Under the pieces are notes generated by a model. It was given only the letters and a program-made list of their open reading frames with translations. It was not told where the DNA came from and did no database searches. Below are positions 56,548 through 64,000 of a DNA stretch of 64,000 nt, piece by piece. The stretch covers positions 372,001-436,000 of the forward strand of contig NZ_JALJZZ010000002.1 in assembly GCF_024171565.1 (NCBI RefSeq). The letters are read 5' to 3'. The position numbers and the translations under genes were made by a program. This stretch comes from Okibacterium sp. HSC-33S16 (GTDB lineage: Bacteria > Actinomycetota > Actinomycetes > Actinomycetales > Microbacteriaceae). Position 1 is the stretch's first letter, and each line of letters starts with the position of its first letter.

Positions 56548-56564
56548 CCACCCGTCACATGACG

Positions 56565-56597
56565 AGCGACCGGTGTCCGTACGGAACACCGGTCGCT
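56565..56597 (+). terminator. Terminator hairpin after amino-acid permease
   Basis: 12-bp stem AGCGACCGGTGT / ACACCGGTCGCT (56565-56576 with 56586-56597), 9-base loop, 18 bases after the stop and just beyond the end of the convergent nitroreductase gene; may act on both strands. Confidence 0.8.
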
Positions 56598-56613
56598 GTC
56601 GTTGGAGGGCGCT

Positions 56614-57204
56614 TTAGGCGCTGACGAGAACCAGCTCATCGAGCGGTCGTCGCACGCGCGGTGCCACCTCGCGCTCGCGCAGGACGTCGCTGGCGAGGGC
56701 CTCGGGGGCTCCGACGTAGCCGAGCGCGGTGACCGAGATCGGCTCGAGCGCGGCGTCAATGTCGAACGCGGCGCGTAGCCCGTCGACCTCGATGCCGCCC
56801 ATCTGGTGCACGTGCAGCCCGTCGTGGTGAGCCTGCACGGTGAGGTTGGCGACGGCCTGCCCGAGGTCGTACTGGGCCCAGCGCATCGGGGTGCCGTCTT
56901 CGGCGGTGACCGCGGCGAGGTTGACGATGAGCACAGCGGCCGAGCCGGCCCAGGCCTGGTTGAAGCCCATCAAATTCTCCACGATCGTGGTGTGCTCGGC
57001 AGTTCCGCGACGGGCGACGATGAAGCGCCACGGCTGGGTGTTCGACGCCGACGCCGACCAGCGTGCGGCCTCGAGGGCTGCGGTGATCTTCTCGGCGTCG
57101 ACCTCGAGGGAGGCGTCGAAGGAGCGGGGGCTCCAGCGTTCTGCAAGCACCTCGTGGATCGGTGCGCTGGTGACAGCCGTGCGGCTGAGTGATGACGTGG
57201 TCAT
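56614..57204 (-). CDS. Nitroreductase-family flavoprotein
   Basis: 196 residues. FMN-binding N-terminus ERWSPRSFD, ASASNTQPWRFIV and HQMGGIEVDGLR near the C-terminus typical of the nitroreductase fold. NAD(P)H-dependent reduction of nitro- or quinone-type compounds; possibly also a malonic semialdehyde reductase-type (RutE-like) group. AGAGGAGCC precedes the ATG 57204; a hairpin at 57267-57290 lies in its upstream region. Confidence 0.9.
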   Translation of the reverse strand: MTTSSLSRTAVTSAPIHEVLAERWSPRSFDASLEVDAEKITAALEAARWSASASNTQPWRFIVARRGTAEHTTIVENLMGFNQAWAGSAAVLIVNLAAVTAEDGTPMRWAQYDLGQAVANLTVQAHHDGLHVHQMGGIEVDGLRAAFDIDAALEPISVTALGYVGAPEALASDVLREREVAPRVRRPLDELVLVSA

Positions 57205-57260
57205 ATGGCTCCTCTGAATGAATCGATGGTGCGGTCGCCGTTGACCCATGCACATGCAAG

Positions 57261-57290
57261 GAAAAAGTGCCGTGGAAAATTCCACGGCAC
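57261..57290 (-). terminator. Hairpin with minus-strand T-run upstream of nitroreductase
   Basis: Perfect 10-bp stem GTGCCGTGGA / TCCACGGCAC (57267-57276 with 57281-57290), 4-base loop. On the minus strand it is followed by TTTTTC, so it looks like a terminator or attenuator for leftward transcription, sited between the GntR operon and the nitroreductase gene. Its core recurs at 59413-59448. Confidence 0.6.
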
Positions 57291-57394
57291 CTTCGCCTCT
57301 GTCACTGTATGACAGCATCCGCCTCATAAACCTCGAATGACACAGGATTGCGGATGCCATCGGCAGGGTTGACAACCATGCGACGGCTCCATGG

Positions 57395-57408
57395 GTTAAC
57401 TAGTGAAC
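57395..57408. promoter_or_regulatory. Predicted operator of the GntR/YtrA-type regulator
   Basis: GTTAACTAGTGAAC, a palindrome of 14 bases with a single mismatched pair, immediately upstream of a TATAGA (57409-57414) that could be the -10 of a nearly leaderless transcript. Placement just before the gene suggests autoregulation. Confidence 0.7.
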
Positions 57409-57430
57409 TATAGAACCAAAGGTCGTGACA

Positions 57431-57790
57431 ATGTTCACTGGGGAAATCCCGATCTACCAGCAGCTCGCTGATCGCGTTGCCGAAGACATTCTGGCCGGAA
57501 CCTACCCGGAAGAAACCAGCGTGCCGTCGACCAACGAGTACGCGGTTTTCTACGAGATCAGCCCCATCACGGCCGCTAAGGGAGTGAACCTGCTCGTCGA
57601 ACAGGGCGTGCTCTATAAGAAACGTGGCGTCGGAATGTTCGTGTCCCCTGGCGCACAGGAAAAGCTGCGCGCGAGACGGCGAGCACAGTTTGCCGAGCGG
57701 CACATCAGTCCGCTCGTGCGTGAAGCGCGACTGCTTCACATCGACAGAACCGAACTCGACGACTTGATCAGCCAGGAGGACAGCAAATGA
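57431..57790 (+). CDS. GntR-family regulator, YtrA subfamily
   Basis: 119 residues: winged HTH with IPIYQQLADRVAEDILAG, SVPSTNEYAVFYEISPITAAKG and VNLLVEQGVLYKKRGVGMFV; the C-terminal part is short with no effector domain, the YtrA-type pattern of GntR regulators that pair with ABC transporters. Represses its own ABC operon until an envelope signal releases it (family knowledge). Its stop overlaps the ABC start by ATGA. Confidence 0.93.
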   Translation: MFTGEIPIYQQLADRVAEDILAGTYPEETSVPSTNEYAVFYEISPITAAKGVNLLVEQGVLYKKRGVGMFVSPGAQEKLRARRRAQFAERHISPLVREARLLHIDRTELDDLISQEDSK

Positions 57791-58692
57791 CGAACGCCAT
57801 CGAAATCGACGCGGTGACCCGACATTTCGGTCGTGTGCACGCGCTCGACAACATCAGCTTCACGGTCCCGGAGCACTCGATTGTCGGGCTTCTCGGGCGT
57901 AACGGAGCGGGCAAGACGACAGTGATGTCGATCATGGCCGGGCAGGACCGACCAACGTCCGGGCACGTCCGGGTAGCCGGTCACGATCCGTTCGAACACG
58001 CTGCGACGCTCGCGCAGATCAGCTACGTGCGGGATAACCAGCGGTATCCCGACGATTACCGGCTGCACCACGTTGTGCGAATCGCGCCGGATTTCGCGCC
58101 GCACTGGAGCGAGGACATTGCCACTGAACTTGTCGAAGGCTTCCGGATCCCGGCGAAGACCCCGATCAAGAAAATGTCTCGCGGTCAGCTTTCATCGGTA
58201 GCGATCGTGCTCGGATTGGCTTCACGGGCTCCGGTCACTCTCCTCGATGAGCCGTACCTTGGCCTCGACGTCACAGGGCGAGCGTTCTTCCACCGGGTTC
58301 TGTTGCGTGATTACGGGGAGCACCCACGCACAGTGGTCTTCTCCACCCACCTCATCGACGAGAGTGCTTCGCTCTTCGACCGTGTCGTCATCATGGACGC
58401 GGGGCGCCTTGTCCTTGACGCAAACAGTGACGAGGCCAGCGAATCGGCATGGGTGATGAGCGGGGCAACCAACGCGGTCACTCAGCTCATCGGCACCGCG
58501 AACGTCCTGTCGACCAGCACCGTCGGTGGGCTGATGTCGGCCACCGGCTCCGGAGAGCTCGACACCGAAACGCGCGCACTGGCGGACGACCTGAGAGTTC
58601 ACATCAACCGCGCATCCCTCCAGCAGCTCGTCGCCGCCTACGGAGCTGACCGCGCTGCATCTGACACGATTGACGAGGACCGACGAGCATGA
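57787..58692 (+). CDS. ABC transporter ATP-binding protein
   Basis: 301 residues. Walker A GRNGAGKTT, signature MSRGQLSS in place of LSGGQ, Walker B VTLLDEPYLGLD, and switch His in FSTHLIDES. Resembles YtrB-type ATPases controlled by YtrA regulators. Serves the permease encoded next, which starts within its stop codon (ATGA). Substrate unknown, possibly a cell-wall antibiotic or fatty acid-like compound by analogy to Ytr systems. Confidence 0.93.
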   Translation: MTNAIEIDAVTRHFGRVHALDNISFTVPEHSIVGLLGRNGAGKTTVMSIMAGQDRPTSGHVRVAGHDPFEHAATLAQISYVRDNQRYPDDYRLHHVVRIAPDFAPHWSEDIATELVEGFRIPAKTPIKKMSRGQLSSVAIVLGLASRAPVTLLDEPYLGLDVTGRAFFHRVLLRDYGEHPRTVVFSTHLIDESASLFDRVVIMDAGRLVLDANSDEASESAWVMSGATNAVTQLIGTANVLSTSTVGGLMSATGSGELDTETRALADDLRVHINRASLQQLVAAYGADRAASDTIDEDRRA

Positions 58693-59399
58693 GCACTGTG
58701 ATTCCGACCACGAAGCTGCACCTCAACAAGCGGGAGGTCACCTTCGTCGTTCCGCTCTACATCACCGCACTGGTCGCTGTGGTGTCTGTCCTGATCTCGT
58801 TCCTGTTCTGGCGCGCCGGCAGTATTCCGGGCACCGCAGGCTGGGTGTCGGGCTCACAATCCAATCCGGGAATTCTCTATTCGCTTGCGGGTTTCCTCGT
58901 CTACCTGGGTGTGCAGTCGGTCGCGACGACGTTCCCCTTCGCCCTGACCCTCGGTGCTACCCGTCGGGGATTCGCCGGTGGCACCGTGCTCTGGGCCGTG
59001 CTGGTATCCGCCTATCTGGCGGTCGTCTTCGCTGTGCTGATGACGATAGAGGTCCAGACCGGCCACTGGTTCTCGGACTTCTACGTCTTCGATGTCTATG
59101 TGCTCGGGGCGGGCGACCTCGGTCGGCTCCTGCCGATTGTGTTTCTCGGGACGCTGTCGATGCTCACCATCGGCGGAGTGTTCGGTGGGGCCTGGGTTCG
59201 ATTCGGGGCACGTGGTCCGCAGTTCATCGGCGTCGGGGTCGGGTTGCTGCTCGTCCTCGCCCTCATCGTGCTCATTCCGTCGGCCGAAGACATTCTCGCG
59301 GCGTTCCAGCTCTGGTGGCTCGCCGTTGCCGCCGTAATCGTCATCGCGCTGAGTTCGCTCGGCACCTGGCGGCTGCTGCGCACCGCGATCGTGCGCTGA
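58689..59399 (+). CDS. ABC transporter permease
   Basis: 236 residues with six hydrophobic helices: ITALVAVVSVLISFLFWRA, ILYSLAGFLVYLGVQSVATTFPFAL, ATRRGFAGGTVLWAVLVSAYLAVVFAVL and more, ending WWLAVAAVIVIALSSLG. No extracytoplasmic solute-binding domain. Membrane partner of the preceding ATPase; overlaps it by 4 bases. A hairpin terminator follows. Confidence 0.9.
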   Translation: MSTVIPTTKLHLNKREVTFVVPLYITALVAVVSVLISFLFWRAGSIPGTAGWVSGSQSNPGILYSLAGFLVYLGVQSVATTFPFALTLGATRRGFAGGTVLWAVLVSAYLAVVFAVLMTIEVQTGHWFSDFYVFDVYVLGAGDLGRLLPIVFLGTLSMLTIGGVFGGAWVRFGARGPQFIGVGVGLLLVLALIVLIPSAEDILAAFQLWWLAVAAVIVIALSSLGTWRLLRTAIVR

Positions 59400-59412
59400 C
59401 CGCCACAACAGA

Positions 59413-59448
59413 GCGCCGGTGTCGTGGAGAAGTCCACGGCACCGGCGC
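59413..59448 (+). terminator. Terminator of the GntR-ABC operon
   Basis: 16-bp stem (59413-59428 with 59433-59448), one G-T pair, 4-base loop GAAG, 13 bases after the permease stop. The inner GTGYCGTGGA/TCCACGGCAC arms match the hairpin at 57267-57290. Confidence 0.9.
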
Positions 59449-59499
59449 CCTGTCACGCGCGAGACGGCATCCGTCGTCAACGCGCGGAAACCTCTGCGG

Positions 59500-60510
59500 T
59501 CAGGCGGTCGCCGGGGCCTGCGCAAGCGCCGGCAGCACGGTGCTTTCGAAGAGCTCAATTCCTGAGCGGTCGTACGCGGCTTCGGGGAAGTAGGTGATCG
59601 CGTATGCGAGTCCCTGGTCGCCCATCGACGAAAGCCGCTCGGTGATCTGCTCGGGTGTGCCAACGCCCAGTGCCTTGCCGCTCCGGTATTCGGCCATGAA
59701 GTCCGCGGCCTTGGCCTCGCCGAGGTACGGGGTGACGCGTGCCTGGATGGCGTCGAGGCGGTCGGCGACCTCGGCTTCGGTGTCGGCGATCACGACGTTG
59801 TAGTTTGAGCTGCGCACGATCTCAGAGAAGTCCCGCCCGAGCCGGTCGCAGTGCCCGCGGAGGATCTCGCTTTTGTGTGCGAAGCCTTCGGGGGAGCCGT
59901 CGAAGTTCGTGTACTGGGCGTACTGTGCAGCGATGCGAAGGGTGACTTTCTCGCCGCCGCCGGCAATCCAGAACGGGATGCCGTTCTCCTGTACGGGCAG
60001 CGGACGCACGATGGCGCCGTCGACCTGGTAGTGCTTGCCGTCGAGCGTGGCGGTGCCGGTCTCCCACGCTTGCTTCATTATCTGCACGCCCTCGTCGAGG
60101 CGACCGAGCCGGTCACCAGCGCTCGGGAACCCGTAGCCATACGCACGCCACTCGTGCTCGTACCACCCGCCGCCGATGCCCATCTCGACGCGTCCACCGG
60201 AGATGTTGTCGATCGTCGCGGCGACCTTCGCGAGGTAGGCCGGATTGCGGTAGCTCATGCACGTGCACATCTGGCCCAGCCGAACGCGTTTCGTGGTGGC
60301 GGCGAACGCAGACATCAACGTCCAGGCCTCGTGCGTTGCTTCTTCGCTCGGCACCGGGGTGGTGTGGAAGTGGTCGTACACCCAGATCGATTCCCAGGCG
60401 CCCGCGTCAGCGTGGGCGGCAAGGCTGGACATGGTGTTCCATTGCTCGGCAGGGTCAATATCTACAAGGTCAAAGCGCCATCCCTGTGGCACAAACATTC
60501 CAAATCTCAT
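59500..60510 (-). CDS. F420-dependent LLM-class oxidoreductase (Rv1855c family)
   Basis: 336 residues: MRFGMFVPQGWRFDLV start, SIWVYDHFHTTPVPSEEATHEAWTL, LGQMCTCMSYRNPAYLAKV, GIGGGWYEHEWRAYGYGFP and GGGGEKVTL-type IAGGGEKVTLRIA. These are the marks of the Rv1855c-type putative F420-dependent oxidoreductases. Substrate unknown. Together with fgd at 44678-45682 it shows F420H2 metabolism in this organism. Confidence 0.94.
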   Translation of the reverse strand: MRFGMFVPQGWRFDLVDIDPAEQWNTMSSLAAHADAGAWESIWVYDHFHTTPVPSEEATHEAWTLMSAFAATTKRVRLGQMCTCMSYRNPAYLAKVAATIDNISGGRVEMGIGGGWYEHEWRAYGYGFPSAGDRLGRLDEGVQIMKQAWETGTATLDGKHYQVDGAIVRPLPVQENGIPFWIAGGGEKVTLRIAAQYAQYTNFDGSPEGFAHKSEILRGHCDRLGRDFSEIVRSSNYNVVIADTEAEVADRLDAIQARVTPYLGEAKAADFMAEYRSGKALGVGTPEQITERLSSMGDQGLAYAITYFPEAAYDRSGIELFESTVLPALAQAPATA

Positions 60511-60607
60511 GCACGCCAGCCTATTGGTCGGTTCTACTGGGGTTCAGGGATTGACACAACAAATCCCCGCGGCGAAGCGGGCACCCGTCTCTATATGCTG
60601 TCGGGAG

Positions 60608-62536
60608 CTACAGGCGACCGCAGGCGACAGTGCGGCCATTCGGTCCAGAAGATATCACCATTGTGCCGGCGCCTATTGCCTTCTCGGTGCCGTCGAGGCG
60701 GATTTGTTTGACTATCACGGGCACAGAGCCGGTCACGGACGTTGCGACGCTGTAGGGGTAAAGCTGTACCTGCGGCCACCCCGTACTCGCTGTAGTCGTC
60801 GTTGCGACGGTGGAACCGTTGAGATACACGGCATAACCGGAAGTGTTTGGGTCGCCGGCGACCGGACTGTTCCATGAGTACTGAACATAGTTGCCGTTGT
60901 AATTCGCGCAGGACATCGCCGCGATTGGCGGGCTCAAAGTAGTCACCGTCACCGCTTGCGATCTAGCAGAAACGTTCCCGGCCTTATCGCGAGCCGCGAC
61001 CTCGTACTTGTAAGACGTGCCGGCCGAGAGCAAGGCATCGCTGAAGGAAAGTGTCGCTACGGTTTTGATCAAGGTTCCATCGCGAAAGACGTCATAGCCC
61101 ACCACTCCGACGTCATCGGTCGAACCGCTCCACGAGAGTTGCGTGGATGTTTGAGTTGTGTTTTTTGCGGTGAGGCTGGTCGGCACGTCCGGAGCCGTTG
61201 TGTCGACGAAGATGAGGCTAAAGGTCTGTGCATCGTTCATCGCGTCACAGATTTGCTGCTCATAGTGTGTGGCAGCAGTGGGTGCTACGCCTTGAATGAC
61301 GGACAGGCACTTGCCGCTGTTTCGCGCGACGAACTGGTACTTGTTCTCCGCCACGGCAACCACACTGAATTGCTGATTCGTTCCCTGATTGGGCTGGTAA
61401 AGAATCACTCGGGCAGCGTTGGACCCTGCCACTCCTTCGACATCCCACACAACTGTCGGAGTGACCTTGGGTGCGACAGCGAAGTAGCCGGCGGGGTTAG
61501 TGCTGGTAAATGTCCATGATTGGCTGAGCGGCGCTTGACTCAGGCAGTCTTGCTGAGTCAAGGGCGCGAAATTGGTGGTCCCCCCAGCGTTGATGCACAA
61601 TCCACTCTTGGTGTTGCGGACCTGGTAGTAACCGACCGGCGCGCTCACCGCAGGGGTTGTCACACTGAATGGCGCAGACGGCGTTGAGTTGCCCGCCCCA
61701 TCTCGAGCGCGAATGACGTAGCTGTACTTCGTTGAGGGCTTGACCGTTAGGTCGGCGATAGACGTCGATGTCGTGGACCCAAGAAGGGTCGAGTCCCGAT
61801 ACACGTCGTAGCCGGTGACGGCAACCAGGTCACTCGAGGCGGTCCAACTGATCGTGGTCGAGAACGCAGCGGTTCCTGACGCCCGAAGGCCGACGGGCGC
61901 GGTCGGCGGCGCATCGCTGAAGGTCTGCGTCATCGGGGAACTGGCGGTGCTCGACCACGATCCACGAATCAGCGTCGTCTCCAGCGATGCGCTCACGCTG
62001 CCGCTAGCGAGTAGATTGTCGGCTCTCGAGAGGGACGTGAGAGCGCAATAGTGCACGGATGTCTGCGCAGCCAGCGTTCCCGTCAGTGCTATTTCCGGGG
62101 CGCCCCATGCATAGGACGGCGTGTTCGCCGGAAGGGTGCAAACGCCTGCTGTTGGCGTCTTCCACACTTGAACCTTGAGCCTGCCAGCGAATGTTGAGGA
62201 GGAAGGACCGGCTACCTTCGTCGTCGTCCTATAGTCGGCGGTGACAGTGCCGGTATTCGTGACTGTCGCGGTGTCTAAACGCGTCAACACCCCTGCAGAG
62301 AACGCTGCACTTGAAGACGTTGCGTTTGACGTGGCGGTGACGGTGCCTGCGGTTGCAATCTGCAGCTGTGCTTCTGAAGTGTCAGACCATAGCGCGTATG
62401 TCTGCCCCGTGTTCCCGGTTGCTCCAACTGCGAATATCGCAGCAATAGCGGCGGCCGCAACAAGGGGTCCTCGCACAAACCTGCGCCAAACACCGCGTCG
62501 ACGCGCAGGCGTCGGTTCTGCGGGCAGGTTGGTCAT
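60608..62536 (-). CDS. Secreted SipW-type protein with FN3 and ricin-type lectin domains
   Basis: 642 residues. N-terminal basic stretch RRRGVWRRFVRG, hydrophobic segment LVAAAAIAAIFAVGATG and the SipW-dependent-type boundary ALWSDTSEAQ (about 45-56), like TasA/camelysin-type surface proteins. Then a beta-sandwich region, two FN3-type domains (about 210-290 and 455-535, each with D-x-Y-R-D/TSYKYEVAARD-like motifs) and between them a QxW ricin-B lectin-like domain (about 300-440). A cell-surface adhesin or filament-associated carbohydrate binder is likely. Less GC-rich than its neighbours, which may mean acquired DNA. Confidence 0.85.
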   Translation of the reverse strand: MTNLPAEPTPARRRGVWRRFVRGPLVAAAAIAAIFAVGATGNTGQTYALWSDTSEAQLQIATAGTVTATSNATSSSAAFSAGVLTRLDTATVTNTGTVTADYRTTTKVAGPSSSTFAGRLKVQVWKTPTAGVCTLPANTPSYAWGAPEIALTGTLAAQTSVHYCALTSLSRADNLLASGSVSASLETTLIRGSWSSTASSPMTQTFSDAPPTAPVGLRASGTAAFSTTISWTASSDLVAVTGYDVYRDSTLLGSTTSTSIADLTVKPSTKYSYVIRARDGAGNSTPSAPFSVTTPAVSAPVGYYQVRNTKSGLCINAGGTTNFAPLTQQDCLSQAPLSQSWTFTSTNPAGYFAVAPKVTPTVVWDVEGVAGSNAARVILYQPNQGTNQQFSVVAVAENKYQFVARNSGKCLSVIQGVAPTAATHYEQQICDAMNDAQTFSLIFVDTTAPDVPTSLTAKNTTQTSTQLSWSGSTDDVGVVGYDVFRDGTLIKTVATLSFSDALLSAGTSYKYEVAARDKAGNVSARSQAVTVTTLSPPIAAMSCANYNGNYVQYSWNSPVAGDPNTSGYAVYLNGSTVATTTTASTGWPQVQLYPYSVATSVTGSVPVIVKQIRLDGTEKAIGAGTMVISSGPNGRTVACGRL

Positions 62537-62709
62537 CGCGAGGTCGGTCTCAACTTTCAGAAAAGGAAACTCGCCTTCAGCTTAGTCATGACGTCTGGGT
62601 AAAGACGCGAGCCGGCATACCCAGTTCGGGGCAGGCAGGCGGTCTCGCTTCGCGCGGCCGTCCAGCAAAAGGGACGTGTGCGCACACTCGGCTAAGAAAG
62701 GCTGGTGCT

Positions 62710-64000
62710 TTAGCCGATGAGACCGCGACCGGCCTTCACGATGTGCTCGATCCGAGCCGGCGCCGTCTCGTCCTGCAAGCTCGTCACGTCGCCGAGTGGG
62801 CGGGAGTCCGAGATATCGCCCAACAGTCGCCGCATGATTTTGCCGGATCGCGTTTTCGGCAGATCGGGAACGAGAATGATGTCGCGTGGTTTGGCGATGG
62901 GACCGATCTGCGCCCCGACGTGTGCGCGGAGTGTTGCGGTGAGTTCGTCGCGCAGACCGAGCCAGTAGGCGGGGTCGTCGGACTCAGGACCATGCGAACG
63001 CTCCGCAGGAATGACGTACGCCGCGATGGCTTGCCCGGTGATGGCATCCGTCACACCGACAACGCCTGCCTCGCCGACCGCCGGATGTGCGACGAGCGAC
63101 GACTCAATCTCGATCGTGGACAGGCGGTGACCCGACACGTTGATGACGTCGTCGACGCGACCGAGTACCCAAATGTCGCCGTCGTCGTCCCACTTGGCGC
63201 CGTCGCCGGAGAAGAAGTAGCCCTGCTTCCAGAACCTGGCCCAGTACGAGTCGCGGTAGCGTTCGGGGTTGCCCCAGACCGAGCGTGCGAGGCCGGGACC
63301 GGGGCGATCGACGACGAGGTACCCTCCTTCGCCAAACGGCACCGCGTTGCCGTCGTCATCGACAACGAGCGTCGAGAGTCCGGGCAGGGCTCGGTTAGCG
63401 GAGCCTGGTTTGAGTGTTGAGACGCCGGGCATCGGGGCCATCACCGAGGCGCCGGTCTCGGACTGCCACCAGGTGTCGACGATTGGTGCTTTGCCTTGAC
63501 CGATGTGGGTGTGGAACCAGACCCACGCTTCCGGGTTGATCGCCTCACCGACGGTGCCAAGCAGCCGCAACGACGAGAGGTCGTAGTCGGCGGGCACGCC
63601 ATCGGGGAACCAGGTCATCAGCGTGCGGATGAGCGTGGGCGCCGTGTAGTACGTCGTCACGCCGTAGCGCTCGATGATCTCGAAGTGCCGTGCCGTGTGT
63701 GGAGTGTTCGGAGTGCCCTCGTAGATCACCTGAGTGAGCCCGTTCGACAGCGGTCCGTAGATCTCGTAGGTGTGCGCGGTAACCCAGGCAAGGTCTGCGG
63801 TGCACCAGTGCACGTCGTCGGGCTTGGCGTCGAAGATTGCCCAATGGCTCCACGACGCCTGGGTCAGGTAGCCACCCGACGTGTGCACAAGCCCCTTGGG
63901 CTTACCGGTTGTCCCCGAGGTATAGATGATGAACAGCGGCGTCTCGGCATCGAACGCCTCAGCGTCGTGCACATCGGCTGCTTCGTCGACGGTCTCGTGC
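62710..64000 (-). CDS. acs: Acetyl-CoA synthetase, C-terminal two-thirds (cut by window edge)
   Basis: About 430 residues visible. AMP-binding motif TSGTTGKPKGLVHT, WWQSETGASVMAPMPG, YWARFWKQGYFFSGDGAKWDDDG and the C-terminal DVINVSGHRLSTIEIE with acetylatable lysine in PKTRSGKIMRRLL. ADP-independent acetate + ATP + CoA to acetyl-CoA, AMP and PPi. The N-terminus lies beyond 64000. Reads away from the SipW gene, ending 173 bases upstream of it on the same strand. Confidence 0.96.
   Translation of the reverse strand, partial: HETVDEAADVHDAEAFDAETPLFIIYTSGTTGKPKGLVHTSGGYLTQASWSHWAIFDAKPDDVHWCTADLAWVTAHTYEIYGPLSNGLTQVIYEGTPNTPHTARHFEIIERYGVTTYYTAPTLIRTLMTWFPDGVPADYDLSSLRLLGTVGEAINPEAWVWFHTHIGQGKAPIVDTWWQSETGASVMAPMPGVSTLKPGSANRALPGLSTLVVDDDGNAVPFGEGGYLVVDRPGPGLARSVWGNPERYRDSYWARFWKQGYFFSGDGAKWDDDGDIWVLGRVDDVINVSGHRLSTIEIESSLVAHPAVGEAGVVGVTDAITGQAIAAYVIPAERSHGPESDDPAYWLGLRDELTATLRAHVGAQIGPIAKPRDIILVPDLPKTRSGKIMRRLLGDISDSRPLGDVTSLQDETAPARIEHIVKAGRGLIG

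Overview
The window is high-GC actinobacterial DNA (sampled lines run from about 50 to 65% GC, mostly above 60%). Gene content points to Microbacteriaceae: a DUF7882 protein, a ClpS-DUF2017 pair, a dnaK-grpE-dnaJ-hspR operon with HAIR operators, a PspC-type sensor kinase and an F420-dependent glucose-6-phosphate dehydrogenase. GTG and TTG starts and 4-base ATGA overlaps are common. I found one tRNA gene and no rRNA, IS element, integrase, prophage or CRISPR array. The window cuts a universal stress protein gene at its left edge and acetyl-CoA synthetase at its right edge.

Layout. 1-5.9 kb: USP, SDR, NUDIX hydrolase, EEP-family protein, YjdF-like membrane protein, secreted ScyD/E-type beta-propeller and small unknowns. 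5.9-19.6 kb: an accessory-looking, stress-flavoured block. A tight minus-strand operon encodes an M20 dipeptidase, a YbdK/GCS2-type carboxylate-amine ligase, an amidotransferase of the N-acetylglutaminylglutamine-amide (NAGGN) type and a VOC protein. Divergent from it are a manganese catalase, small unknowns, DUF4383, a 27-aa membrane peptide, an internally duplicated DUF6766 protein, NhaA, DUF7882, an Orn/Lys/Arg decarboxylase and a second M20 peptidase. The last gene runs into the 3' end of tRNA-Gly(CCC). 19.6-28 kb: dcd, an isocitrate-lyase/PEP-mutase-type enzyme, a ParA/MinD-like ATPase with a long N-terminal extension, GNAT, SDR, KDPG aldolase, ribokinase and a UMF1-type transporter. 27.9-31.7 kb: response regulator, PspC-histidine kinase and a divergent PspC membrane protein. 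31.8-35.9 kb: the DnaK operon. 36-46.7 kb: membrane and housekeeping genes including a 16S/23S-type methyltransferase, RecQ, LhgO, DUF817, MFS, MBL hydrolase, FGD, ClpS and DUF2017. 46.7-57.2 kb: glycosyltransferase, flavin monooxygenase, alpha/beta hydrolase, SolA-type oxidase, an N-domain-less ClpB under a HAIR site, amino-acid permease and nitroreductase. 57.3-64 kb: GntR-ABC-permease operon, an Rv1855c-type F420 oxidoreductase, a SipW-type secreted FN3/ricin protein and acetyl-CoA synthetase.

How it fits together. HspR, encoded in the dnaK operon, probably represses both that operon (two HAIR-like sites) and clpB (one near-perfect HAIR), coupling the two halves of the disaggregation machinery. 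The most novel-looking unit is the M20-ligase-amidotransferase operon. It resembles the NAGGN osmolyte trio, but the usual acetyltransferase/ATP-grasp synthetase and M42 peptidase are replaced by an unrelated ligase and an M20 peptidase. It sits beside NhaA, Mn-catalase and an amino-acid decarboxylase, which suggests a salt, pH and oxidative stress island, possibly anchored at the tRNA-Gly gene.
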